Positions 19,601 through 26,860 of a DNA stretch of 64,000 nt are shown here, one piece after another. The notes beneath the pieces are model-generated. The model ran no database searches and was not told where the DNA came from. It saw nothing but the letters and a program-made list of their open reading frames with translations. Position 1 is the stretch's first letter. Each line of letters opens with the position of its first letter. The translations under genes were made by a program, and so were the position numbers. Source of the stretch: Verrucomicrobium sp. BvORR106 (GTDB lineage Bacteria; Verrucomicrobiota; Verrucomicrobiia; Verrucomicrobiales; Verrucomicrobiaceae); the NCBI RefSeq assembly GCF_000739655.1, contig NZ_BATR01000167.1:1-64000 (forward strand), in the 5' to 3' direction.

Positions 19601-20329
19601 CTCATCCAACCTAAACGGCTTTACATCACTCTCTAAATGAGCGCTACGACTGGTCGCAGTGAGTTCGATGACACGCAGTCCGCGAAAGTCCGCGTTGCGC
19701 CTCTGCTCAGTAACAATTGCGTCGAGCAGCGTCTGGAATGCGGGCTCCAAGTGAGCTTCGTCATGGACGACCAGTGCATCTTGAGCCAGGAAGCCGGCAT
19801 GAAGAGGCCGTGTTTTGAAGCCTCGTGTGTATCGACTGAAGAGGAGACCGCTTCCGATCATGTCCACGGTACCGACAATAATGGCCGGTCGGCTCGGATC
19901 GGCGCACCACTCACCATTATCGGCAAACTGGCCTCGCAAAGTGCTAATAGCGAGCGGAGGCGCATCGAGCGTCGGAAGCGGAAGCGCACACAACGATGCA
20001 AGCGATTGGCGCACTTCAGCGAGAGCAGGTTTGATCAACTCCTTGCGAAGTCGTACAACTTCCTCCGTCGTTTGATCAACCACGGTGCGACGGTTAACGA
20101 CATAAACAAGCCGTCGCGACACCCGGTCAGGATGGGTAGCCAAGGCGATAAGCCAGATAGCGACTATGGATGTCTTCCCGAGACCGGTGGGGATATTGGC
20201 CACCTTGGGTATCTCTCCACGAACGAACAATTCGTAGAGCGCCCGTTGCCATGGAAATGGCTCCACCCCAGCGAGATGGAAGAAGAGTTTGGAAAAGTCT
20301 GTTGAGACCATAGAACTCGGTACTTGCAT
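16619..20329 (-). CDS. cas3-csb3: Cas3 helicase-nuclease fused to Csb3
   Basis: A 1236-residue protein. The helicase part has Walker A NIPTGLGKTS (about 46-55), DEAH (about 189-192), motif SAGEVGVNLS and QRFGRVNRFG (about 400-409). The HD nuclease domain follows it, as in type I-G: LHDLGKN near 800 and HLVAAHHGRARP after it. From about 970 to the end (VNPTNPGHYFACCGLLELAARL onward) the protein resembles Csb3, the small effector subunit normally encoded by a separate gene between cas3 and csb1. No csx17 is present. An AGGAG 10 bases before the ATG supports this start over an internal Met at codon 7. It is first in the operon; the likely promoter lies at about 20430-20470. Confidence 0.9.
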   Translation of the reverse strand: MQVPSSMVSTDFSKLFFHLAGVEPFPWQRALYELFVRGEIPKVANIPTGLGKTSIVAIWLIALATHPDRVSRRLVYVVNRRTVVDQTTEEVVRLRKELIKPALAEVRQSLASLCALPLPTLDAPPLAISTLRGQFADNGEWCADPSRPAIIVGTVDMIGSGLLFSRYTRGFKTRPLHAGFLAQDALVVHDEAHLEPAFQTLLDAIVTEQRRNADFRGLRVIELTATSRSAHLESDVKPFRLDEDPNDKDTDNDTVKKRLNAVKRLALVSVTRVDGGKDKSNDGSVRDKILELALAKRDSYRAVLIFARSVEAVGKIVSGLEKAKQAVAALTGTMRGRERDELVSRNAVFQRFLPDSSRAADVEAATGTVYLVATSAGEVGVNLSADDLVCDLSTYESMAQRFGRVNRFGERSDSEISVVYRENLQTGYDEGLEKAKAAKKDADKKVAAYQQKNLSILRFIRTLDVLRKLHGNASPAALDLLPVDDRVAAFSPLPTLRFATDVQFDAWASTSIRKYISARPPIAPYLHGVAEWQPAETYLAWREELDVITTPQLRAAYPPAELLEDFPLKPHELLRDSTDRIIDQLINIVSERMKGNASLPDAWLVGADGEVELFPLTQLFSDQEADDDMEEAGEEVESASASDDKKVEEAQRKRAVSRLGDATLILPASLGGIDKNGMLSPGASGAAAGETDVADIVSDDAVCKRKREWTLSPEVPAGFRLVRTIDKLVAVEGGDDTASSRYWVWLETRNVASEERRFTQNNQPETLASHTASVEANATAIAKKLLPPDLAKLLTIAARLHDLGKNRASWQRNIGNVKYDPGKQETILAKSSPGMNARTVAEHYRHEFGSLSDVTNSADFTSLNDVERDIVLHLVAAHHGRARPHFPEAEIFDSSDKVTRESILTLATDVPRRFARLQCRFGRWGLAWLESLLRAADYAASAGIVAQGSPETSPFPRQTPATQVRPETNPTITLDVNPTNPGHYFACCGLLELAARLSPNSVGWFQQLIATGGWRFHLANTTTIADLLEKVVKAEINALDPDDATASALMVEAPFNVRLDWWKTADRNTAALKVWAGTMEGPRIARAMQAAVKGGCFAADFDHERLLFDSRIAYDPANLANKVEPFYFDSNRGPNAHSRDVGFAANDLKLETLASPAVELLTLVGLQRAIPAPVPNIQRNFDYHVWTHPLPVSLVSGAINGVLPDSHSHGFRFESWFRTGQRKHKAFLNARAISNK

Positions 20330-20426
20330 TTGTTGAAGACTCCTGGTGCAGAGCAGGCGTCTCCCTAGCGGGTGCGGGTCAATGTCTTCTTCATAACGCG
20401 ATCAGCTCAAAAAGATTTCATTTACT

Positions 20427-20447
20427 TTCCGTATATCTGAAAGCAGG
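20427..20447 (+). promoter_or_regulatory. Candidate target (TTC PAM + protospacer) of the degenerate guide at the cas3 promoter
   Basis: TTC at 20427-20429 is followed by CGTATATCTGAAAGCAGG, which matches the first 18 bases of the pseudo-spacer at 20490 except at position 6. TTN is the PAM reported for type I-G systems. The site lies about 100-118 bp before the cas3 start and overlaps a minus-strand -10-like TATACG. It could instead be one half of a 60-bp-spaced direct repeat. Confidence 0.4.
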
Positions 20448-20453
20448 ATAGCG

Positions 20454-20561
20454 GCATTCCTCACTCTTGAGTCGAGGTACCATTGAAGCCGTATGTCTGA
20501 AAGCAGGTGGCACTCGCATGAAAAAACTTCCGCACTCGAAAGAGTGCGGACCCTTTTTATC
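20454..20561 (+). ncRNA. Candidate degenerate mini-CRISPR / Cas-regulating guide RNA
   Basis: Pseudo-repeat 1 (20454-20489, 36 nt) has a hairpin core (CCTCACTC..GAGTCGAGG) and ends ATTGAAGC, one base different from the array crRNA handle GTTGAAGC. A 36-nt pseudo-spacer follows (20490-20525). Pseudo-repeat 2 (20526-20561) has 18/21 identity to the repeat core at 20529-20549 and runs into a T tract, so it could also act as a terminator. Repeat length, spacer length and the 72-bp period all fit the array. It would be read divergently from cas3. The same bases can be read as a two-copy dispersed repeat, so transcription needs proof. Confidence 0.4.
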
Positions 20562-20888
20562 CCGACATGAAGGCAAACAGGCATCGAAGGGCCCAGCCCC
20601 TGAATTCCAACCTGCATAGTCGAATGCCGGAGCTACTGCTTGGCTACTCTCGTGATCGAGACTCGCTCGGCCCCAATCTCTGCACCGAAAGGCAGAAGCA
20701 CGCTCCACTGGCGGTTGCGACCATCGACGCTCATATGCAGGTCCATGGTTCCAGGAACCAGTGGAGCCTTCAGTGGATCGATGAGGACGAAATCCAGGCC
20801 CATCTGATTGATCGCAATTGTCCTCTCCGAGGTGACCAACTCCATCGTCACTACGGAAGAATGACCTGCTGGAGAAATTCGGGCGACC

Positions 20889-21395
20889 ATGGATGATGAA
20901 TTGATTCGAAGGACGGAGTTGTACCTCGCCAGGAATGGCATGCACATCACCGATGAATTGGGTGATGGCCTCCATGGTATCGTTCTTCTGGTGGAAGACA
21001 ATCTGAATGGTGGCACGGCGGCGCTGAAGGTCCACCGTTATGCAGAGGCCTACGAGCGAGAAGTCCTGGTTTACAGACACTTTGAGGAGAGTCGAATCCT
21101 CAAAATTCGCGGACACAATGTGCCCCTGATGCTTCGATATTCCAATGAGCTCCTGGCCATAGAAATGACCACGGTAAGGCGACCGTTCCTTCTGGACTTT
21201 GCAGGTGCCTACCTTGACGGTGACGAACCTCAATTCACCCCTGAAGCATGGGATCAGTGGGAAGAGGACAAGAAAGAGATGTTCGGTGAAAATTGGGCAG
21301 CCACCAAAAAAATCCTCCAAAGCCTGCGAGCACACGGAGTTCACATGATCGATGTCAACCCCGGCAACATTGGGTTTGAAATGGAGGATCGCTGA
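20889..21395 (+). CDS. Minimal protein-kinase-like protein
   Basis: 168 residues with a pared-down kinase fold: a glycine-rich loop (LGDGLHGIV), a Lys in AALKVHRY, a Glu in AYEREVLVY, and a catalytic-loop-like HMIDVNPGNIGF. It ends just after that loop, so there is no DFG-type segment or C-lobe. It may be an unusually small kinase, a pseudokinase or a truncated aminoglycoside-phosphotransferase-like protein. It is divergent from cas3 and followed by a WYL regulator. GC looks low compared with the chromosome. A longer antisense frame over the same bases is not coding in character. Confidence 0.65.
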   Translation: MDDELIRRTELYLARNGMHITDELGDGLHGIVLLVEDNLNGGTAALKVHRYAEAYEREVLVYRHFEESRILKIRGHNVPLMLRYSNELLAIEMTTVRRPFLLDFAGAYLDGDEPQFTPEAWDQWEEDKKEMFGENWAATKKILQSLRAHGVHMIDVNPGNIGFEMEDR

Positions 21396-21486
21396 CATAC
21401 CTCGTTCAAATGAAGCTCAGATTCTACGGCTTAACAAGTTTATCGACTAAATTTTCTGGTTGAGTCAACAAAAAAGCCAGACAACC

Positions 21487-21714
21487 TCACTCCTCCATCC
21501 AAAAAAGCTGCCCACAGTGAACTGGTTCCACGATTGCAGTTCGGCTGACTCGACGATCAGAGAGGTGTGACAGCTCACTCATAGGAATCCCCATTGGCAC
21601 TGGCCCAGGCATCGGAAGACACCCATTGCCAACATTAATTAAGACATGTAAACTATCTCCACTCCCTCGTAAAAGAGGTCGTGAGTCGTCCCTTTCTATT
21701 CCAGACAGTTTCAC
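21487..21714 (-). CDS. Possible small protein of unknown function
   Basis: 75 codons from a GTG, ending GQLFWMEE. The internal stretch PVPMGIPMSELSHLSDRRVSRTA has amino-acid use like a real protein, but no family was recognised and it could be a C-terminal gene remnant. It is divergent from the WYL gene. A TTGACA with a TAGAAA 17 bp later lies over its own start on the same strand, which argues against this exact start. The rest of 21396-21733 holds only the WYL promoter candidate. Confidence 0.25.
   Translation of the reverse strand: MKLSGIERDDSRPLLRGSGDSLHVLINVGNGCLPMPGPVPMGIPMSELSHLSDRRVSRTAIVEPVHCGQLFWMEE
21626..21654 (+). promoter_or_regulatory. Candidate sigma70-type promoter of the WYL regulator gene
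   Basis: TTGCCA (21626-21631) and TAAACT (21649-21654) are separated by 17 bp, about 80 bp before the ATG at 21734. This placement favours the later start codon for the WYL gene. Confidence 0.35.
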
Positions 21715-21733
21715 TTGTCAATCGTTTTTAACG

Positions 21734-22633
21734 ATGGGTAACAATACCAACCCTTCCCAATGGGCCGCTCTGGAGCGGCTCCGATTCATCGAGCGCAGCG
21801 CGTGGTGGCGGGGCATGGTGAACCGGAATGACTTGCAGCAGGTGTATGGCGTCTCCCAGGCCCAGGCATCGGCGGATCTGCAAAAGTACCTGGAGCTCAA
21901 TCCCACGGCGCTCAACTACAGCCTGAAGCGCAAGCGTTACGAGGGCGCGCCGGGCATGAAATGCGTGCTGCACCGGCCTCAGCTTGAGGAAGCGCTCAGC
22001 CAGTTCCTCGAACCCGCCGCACCAGGAGGGGCAGGTGGCTGGGGCGGCTCTTTATCGGGAGGGGCACTCGATTCCTCCGCCTCAGTCGCCGAAACCGAGA
22101 CCCACCCCGGAACGCGAGTGGCGGGGGTGGGCCTGCCTCAACGGACCGCACAACCGGCAGTGCAACGCGCCATCTTTCTGGCCAGCTTGCAGGAGCTGCG
22201 CGTGCGGATCCACTACCTCTCCCTCACCCAGCGCCGGCCCGGCTGGCGCTGGATCACCCCTCATGCCTTTGCCCATGACGGCTACCGCTGGCACGTCAGA
22301 GCGTGGTGCGAGGAAAACAAAGCGTACCGCGACTTTGTGCTGGGTCGGATCAAGGAAACCGAGTGGCCCACCCTGCCGGCGGGGCGGCTGGAACCCGATG
22401 CGGAGTGGCACTCATGGCTCACGCTGGACCTGGTGCCCAACCCGGCACTCTCCAAGGAACAGCAAGAGGCCGTGAAGGCGGACTACGATCTCAAATCCGG
22501 GCGGATGACGCTGCAAGTACGGCAGGCGATGCTGGAATACACCCTGGCTCATCTGCGACTTCCCTCCCAGAATGGGAAAAAGTCGGCTCCATTCTTGGTG
22601 CAGCATAACAAAGAAGCAGAACAGAACCACTGA
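21734..22633 (+). CDS. WYL-domain transcriptional regulator
   Basis: 299 residues from the MGNNTNPSQW start. Residues about 10-75 form a winged-helix-like DNA-binding segment (LRFIERSAWWRGMVNRNDLQQVYGVSQAQASADLQKYL). A WYL domain follows (about 150-225: RVRIHYLSLTQ, WRWITPHAFAHDGYRWHVRAWCEENKAYRDFVLGRI), and then a C-terminal extension. WYL regulators often control CRISPR-Cas and other defence loci, probably by sensing nucleic-acid ligands. Its position beside the cas locus suggests, but does not prove, that it regulates it. A start at 21626 is possible but lies upstream of the likely transcription start. Confidence 0.85.
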   Translation: MGNNTNPSQWAALERLRFIERSAWWRGMVNRNDLQQVYGVSQAQASADLQKYLELNPTALNYSLKRKRYEGAPGMKCVLHRPQLEEALSQFLEPAAPGGAGGWGGSLSGGALDSSASVAETETHPGTRVAGVGLPQRTAQPAVQRAIFLASLQELRVRIHYLSLTQRRPGWRWITPHAFAHDGYRWHVRAWCEENKAYRDFVLGRIKETEWPTLPAGRLEPDAEWHSWLTLDLVPNPALSKEQQEAVKADYDLKSGRMTLQVRQAMLEYTLAHLRLPSQNGKKSAPFLVQHNKEAEQNH

Positions 22634-22688
22634 TAGACACTGAAGGCACACTGGTAGAGTAGCTACTCTCAAGAGGCGACATTCAACC

Positions 22689-23060
22689 CTACTTGGGCAG
22701 CACGAAGTGATCATCCCGCGCGGTCAGGTTCCTCCGCTTCAGCCAGCCATGCCCCCAGTCTCTCAGGCCCATCAAGATGGGCTCCAGTGTACGCCCCTCT
22801 TCGGTGATTGAGTAGTCCACCCGGGGCGGCACGACGGCATAGACCGTGCGCGCCACGAGGCCATCCTCCTCCAGCTCGCGAAGCTGCTTGATGAGCAGAC
22901 GCTGGGAGCAGTTCTCCAGCTTGCGGTTCAGCGCGTTGAATCTCAGCGTGCCGCTTTGGAGCAGGTAATAGAGGATTACCCCCTTCCATTTGCCGCTGAT
23001 GAGATTGAGGGCCGCGTACATCGTGCAGCCCGGCACCTTGTCGTAGTTGTCGAGTTTCAT
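22689..23060 (-). CDS. HxlR-family transcriptional regulator
   Basis: A 123-residue winged-helix regulator. Family landmarks are the Cys in GCTMYAALNLISGKWKGVILYYL, the helix segment RFNALNRKLENCSQRLLIKQLRELEEDGLV and the wing PPRVDYSITEEGRTLEPIL. It is divergent from the oxidoreductase gene with an 87-bp shared promoter region, the usual arrangement for HxlR regulators that sense electrophiles or oxidants and control the neighbouring reductase. Confidence 0.92.
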   Translation of the reverse strand: MKLDNYDKVPGCTMYAALNLISGKWKGVILYYLLQSGTLRFNALNRKLENCSQRLLIKQLRELEEDGLVARTVYAVVPPRVDYSITEEGRTLEPILMGLRDWGHGWLKRRNLTARDDHFVLPK

Positions 23061-23147
23061 GGCTCCCCAGGGGTAGTATACTTTTGTTCAGTATGTGCCA
23101 AAGATGGTGTATTGCGCGTTTTGGAAGCATCGACGAAGACTCTGCTC

Positions 23148-24137
23148 ATGTCACGCAAAGTCCTATTCCACGAAACCGGCGGCCCTGAAGTCCTCAAAAT
23201 CGAAGATGTCACGGTCCCTGCGCCGAAAGCCGGCGAAGTCCGCATCCAGGTCAAGGCCATCGGTCTGAACCGGGCGGAGAGCATGTACCGCTCCGGTGCC
23301 TACCTGATTGAACCCAAGTTCCCCGCCCAGCTCGGCTACGAGGCTGCCGGCATCGTGGAGTCTGTGGGCCCTGACGTCACCGACTTCGTCCCAGGCGACG
23401 CCGTCAGCGTCATCCCCGCCTTCAACCTGCACGACTACGGCCTCTACGGCGAGCTAGTGCTGGCCCCCACCCGGGCGGTGGTCAAACACCCCACCAACCT
23501 GAGCTGGAATGAGGCCGCGGCCGTCTGGATGGCCTATGTCACCGTTTGGGGCGCACTCATCGACATCGCGCAGCTGGGTCAGGGGGATGTCGTCCTGTTG
23601 CCCGCCGCCTCCAGCAGCGTCGGCCTCGCCGCCATCCAGGTTGCCCTGAGCGTGGGCGCAGTGCCGGTAGCACTGACCCGCACCTCCGCGAAAGCCGCCG
23701 AGCTGACCAAAGCGGGTGCCGCCCACGTCATTGCCACTGAGGAACAAGACCTCGTCGCCGAAGTCCAACGCATCACCAACGGAAAAGGCGCCCGCGTCCT
23801 ATTCGATCCCGTGGGAGGCCAGACCTTCACGAAACTGGCACAAGCCACAGCCGAACGAGGCATCATCTTCATCTACGGCGCCCTCAGCCCGGATCAAACG
23901 CCCCTGCCACTGATCGAGGTGCTCGGCAAAAGCCTCACCATCCGCGGCTATGTCCTGTTTGAGATTGCCCCCGATGACGAGAAGCTCGCCCAGGCCAAAG
24001 CGTTCGTCTTGGACGGCCTGAACTCGGGAGCACTCCGCCCCCAGATTGCGAAGGTTTTCCCGTTTGAAGAGATCGTGGAAGCCCATCGTTACCTGGAAAG
24101 CAATGTGCAGATCGGGAAGGTCATCGTCAGCGTGTGA
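23148..24137 (+). CDS. Zinc-free alcohol dehydrogenase / NADPH:quinone oxidoreductase
   Basis: A 329-residue MDR-superfamily reductase. The GroES-like N-terminal domain (VRIQVKAIGLNRAESMYRSG, about 30-50) lacks the catalytic zinc ligands. The Rossmann part begins with VVLLPAASSSVGLAAIQVALSVGA, in the place of the usual AxxGxxG loop for NADPH. It probably reduces quinones or enones, and is likely controlled by the divergent HxlR gene. The start MSRKVLFHETGGPEVL is where family similarity begins; an earlier in-frame ATG would run into the regulator. Confidence 0.9.
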   Translation: MSRKVLFHETGGPEVLKIEDVTVPAPKAGEVRIQVKAIGLNRAESMYRSGAYLIEPKFPAQLGYEAAGIVESVGPDVTDFVPGDAVSVIPAFNLHDYGLYGELVLAPTRAVVKHPTNLSWNEAAAVWMAYVTVWGALIDIAQLGQGDVVLLPAASSSVGLAAIQVALSVGAVPVALTRTSAKAAELTKAGAAHVIATEEQDLVAEVQRITNGKGARVLFDPVGGQTFTKLAQATAERGIIFIYGALSPDQTPLPLIEVLGKSLTIRGYVLFEIAPDDEKLAQAKAFVLDGLNSGALRPQIAKVFPFEEIVEAHRYLESNVQIGKVIVSV

Positions 24138-24158
24138 TGGTGACGGGATGGTTGATCA

Positions 24159-24189
24159 GGGATGACGGATCTCAAAAGTCCGTCATCCC
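24159..24189 (+). terminator. Hairpin downstream of the oxidoreductase gene
   Basis: A perfect 11-bp stem, GGGATGACGGA pairing with TCCGTCATCCC, with a 9-nt loop, 21 bp after the stop. There is no T tract, so it may be a weak terminator or mRNA-stabilising structure. Confidence 0.5.
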
Positions 24190-24275
24190 CCCGCAGACCG
24201 GGGCCGAGTAAATTCAGGCTGGACTGATGAGGGCATCTCCAGCAATCTTGCCGCGATCACCCTCTCCTCCTGGTC

Positions 24276-24860
24276 ATGCTTACTTCGCGGCCTGCTCTAA
24301 TGACCTCAGCCCTGATTGGGCTCATGTTGCTCGTCGTCTGGGGCACCTTGTACGTCAGCGAGGCCCGGCAAGTGCTCCGTGAACAAAATCAGCGCAAGGA
24401 AGCAGCCATCACGGAGGCGAAGGACGCCGCCCGGCGGCACGAGGAAAAAGTGAAGCGCTTCTGGAAGCACAAGACTGTGCTGCAAGATGCCCTCCAAGCC
24501 GCCACCAAGCTGGATGCCCATGGGCCTGACAAAAGTTGGAAGGACGTCACCGACGGATTTCTCGTCTTTACGGATGACGCCCGCCTGCAACAACTCGGTC
24601 AGGAGGCAGTGGAGACGCTGCGCCCCAGCAGCTCCCTACGGGAAAAGATCCGCATATACAACGGCAGGCTGACCACGGAACCCCAGCTTCGGGAAGTGCT
24701 TCAGGAAAAGCTGACAGGATTTGGGCAGGAGTTAGACACCGCCATGACCTCCAGCCGCCCCCGCTATCTCTCACTGGCTACTCGCGTGGCAGAGTTGGAT
24801 CCGCCTGTCTTTGAAAGCCCTGCCGCCAAGTCGTCGGTGACCGCCTCCAGCACCCCGTGA
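24276..24860 (+). CDS. Hypothetical single-pass membrane protein with coiled coil
   Basis: 194 residues. One N-terminal membrane helix (about 10-28, ALIGLMLLVVWGTLYV) is followed by a charged helical region (about 30-75) likely to form a coiled coil, then a soluble domain. No family was recognised. The start may instead be the ATG nine codons in (MTSALIG). It is followed 101 bp later by the flavodoxin gene on the same strand. Confidence 0.6.
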   Translation: MLTSRPALMTSALIGLMLLVVWGTLYVSEARQVLREQNQRKEAAITEAKDAARRHEEKVKRFWKHKTVLQDALQAATKLDAHGPDKSWKDVTDGFLVFTDDARLQQLGQEAVETLRPSSSLREKIRIYNGRLTTEPQLREVLQEKLTGFGQELDTAMTSSRPRYLSLATRVAELDPPVFESPAAKSSVTASSTP

Positions 24861-24961
24861 TTCACGCCGCCAACGGTGGGACAGGTGATGGCATTTGCGG
24901 GCAAGCAGGAGACAACATCCTGCGGTAAGCGAAACGGGTTCAACCACCCTGTTCACTTACC

Positions 24962-25429
24962 ATGTCTGAACGCATCCTTATTCTCTACGGCACTGTCACC
25001 GGAAACTCTGAATACTGCGCTGAGAAGGCCGCCAAGCAGGCCCGGGCACTTGGTTTCGAAGTGAGGCTTGAGAGCATGCTGGATGCCCATCCTGAAGTGC
25101 TCACGGAGCACAAGACCGCCCTCCTGGTGGTGAGCACCTACGGCGACGGTGAGCCACCCGATGGCACGGAAGACTTCTTTGAAGCCGTGGTCACCAAGCA
25201 GCGCCTGTCCCTTCCGGAACTCCGATTCTCCGTTCTCGCCCTAGGCGATACCTCCTACGACCAGTTCTGCAAGTGCGGCAAGGACTACGACGCCGCCCTG
25301 GAAGCCGTAGGCGGCACCCGCTTCCATCCCTTGGTGGAGTGCGACACCGACTACGACGAACCCTGCGACGGCTGGATCGCCGGTGTTTTCAAAGCTCTCG
25401 CTGAGCCCCAGCAGGCCCTCGCCGCCTAG
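24962..25429 (+). CDS. Flavodoxin-like protein
   Basis: A 155-residue FMN-binding electron carrier. The phosphate loop GTVTGNSEYCAEKAA (about 9-23), STYGDGEPPD (about 58-67) and LGDTSYDQFCKCGKD (about 93-107) match the flavodoxin domain of the sulfite-reductase/MioC type. It lies 103 bp before a HemS-like gene, and may supply electrons for haem breakdown. Confidence 0.9.
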   Translation: MSERILILYGTVTGNSEYCAEKAAKQARALGFEVRLESMLDAHPEVLTEHKTALLVVSTYGDGEPPDGTEDFFEAVVTKQRLSLPELRFSVLALGDTSYDQFCKCGKDYDAALEAVGGTRFHPLVECDTDYDEPCDGWIAGVFKALAEPQQALAA

Positions 25430-25532
25430 GCGCGAGGAAGCCGGATGAAACTAGCCCGCATGCCTGGACAGGCATCCCATCTGTTCTGGCATGCTTCTCC
25501 TTTTTCCCTCCAACCGGACTCGACTCTCGACC

Positions 25533-26555
25533 ATGGATTCTGAGGCTGAGCGCAGCGGCCGTGTGGCCTACAGCTTTCCTGCTGGCACCTTTGATCTGCA
25601 ACACACCCAGGGCAATCTCTGCCTGGCCAGTGAGGATGGCATCACCACCTATGTGGGCCTGCGTCTCCAGTGGGTGCGGCTGTTTGAGATGGTGCGGCAC
25701 TTGCACGTCGTTCTAGGAGCCGCCGCCGCTGGCCCCATCAGCCTGGCGGACACGTGGGAGCGCCCGGATTTCACTTTATTTCCCGGAACCGGATGCCTGT
25801 ACGACCTCGAGTCGACTGCCGAGATCAAGTGGCATCACCTCGCCTCCGCCATTGCGGTGGTGGACGATCACGGCCACCAGCAAACAGCCAGCATCCAGTT
25901 CTTTGACCGCCAGGGTCGGGGCTGCCTCAAGCTCATGCTGACCAACTTCTCCGATCTGGACGCGTTCGACCGGCTCGTGAAGAAGCACGCTGTGCCTTTT
26001 GATTCCGGGGTGGAACCCGATGCACCCATCTGCTCCGGCTGCAAGGCGACAGCCAAGGTGCCGGACGCCGATCTCGTGCGCCGCCTCTGGCGCGATGCGG
26101 CGCGCACCCGTCCTGACGATCATCTCCCCGGATTGTCCCGCTTCAAGCGCCGCGATGCGCTCCCGCTGTTGGGCGACGAGCTGGCCCGGGACTGCCAAGG
26201 CATGGTGGTGATGCGCGCTCTGGAGATCGCTACTGCTCAGGGCATCCCCTTGCGCTGCGCCGTGAACAATCAGGGCGTCTTCCTGCCCGCTCCGTTCACT
26301 CCCACTCACTCGAACCCTTGCGATGCCGGGCTGACCTTCTTCAGCCCCTTTGCCCAGCTCACGCTGCGGCACAATCGCGAGCCCTGGGAAGCCTGGGCCA
26401 CCCGCCACAGCTCCTGGCCCATCCAGTCCCGGCTCACGTTGGAAATCTACGATGATGAGGGCCAGCTCTGCGGCACACTCACGCCGGCACCAGAAGCGAG
26501 TGATAGACAAGTCCACGCCTGGAACGCGGTGTTGAAGAGCCATCGGCAGATGTAG
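25533..26555 (+). CDS. HemS/ChuS-like haem-handling protein
   Basis: 340 residues with the two-repeat layout of the HemS/ChuX family. The first repeat has WVRLFEMVRHLHVVLG and the conserved SIQFFDRQGRGCLKLML; the second has CAVNNQGVFLPAPF and FFSPFAQLTLRHNREPWEAW. Members bind or degrade haem in the cytoplasm. The axial His could not be placed with certainty. A CxxC (ICSGC) lies between the repeats, which is unusual. An earlier in-frame ATG at 25491 would add 14 residues. The flavodoxin upstream supports a haem role. Confidence 0.65.
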   Translation: MDSEAERSGRVAYSFPAGTFDLQHTQGNLCLASEDGITTYVGLRLQWVRLFEMVRHLHVVLGAAAAGPISLADTWERPDFTLFPGTGCLYDLESTAEIKWHHLASAIAVVDDHGHQQTASIQFFDRQGRGCLKLMLTNFSDLDAFDRLVKKHAVPFDSGVEPDAPICSGCKATAKVPDADLVRRLWRDAARTRPDDHLPGLSRFKRRDALPLLGDELARDCQGMVVMRALEIATAQGIPLRCAVNNQGVFLPAPFTPTHSNPCDAGLTFFSPFAQLTLRHNREPWEAWATRHSSWPIQSRLTLEIYDDEGQLCGTLTPAPEASDRQVHAWNAVLKSHRQM

Positions 26556-26700
26556 ACGCGGCGGAGAGGAATCGTGCAGAGGGGGAGGGTAAGCGAGTTC
26601 GAGGAATACATTATTCTCACACGAAGGCACAAAGGCACGAAGAGGTTCGAGTGAGGGCTTCGACCCGCAGCCAAGCCACGCGTGACTTGTTTCCTTGATA

Positions 26701-26803
26701 CAGGAGGCGGGGGGTCCCAGCCCCGCTCAGGGGTCAGACGTCCCTTGATCCCCTTCCCGCTCCGGCCACCCAACAGACCGCGGGGCCGGAGACCCCGCCT
26801 CCT
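26701..26803. repeat. Long inverted repeat, REP-like
   Basis: GGAGGCGGGG at about 26702 is the reverse complement of CCCCGCCTCC near 26793-26802, and further GC-rich pairing lies between. The rest of the 370-bp gap from 26556 to 26925 holds no credible gene. It resembles a dispersed intergenic palindrome. Confidence 0.4.
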
Positions 26804-26860
26804 TTACTCCGCGGCCAAGTTGCATATGGCTTGATCCCGCCCAAGCCCTCACCACAAAAC

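Noticed and set aside
20418-21398. 326-codon minus-strand open frame over the kinase-like gene
   Set aside because: The plus-strand frame has kinase motifs and a normal start, while the minus-strand protein has no recognisable features and its 3' end translates the intergenic hairpins.
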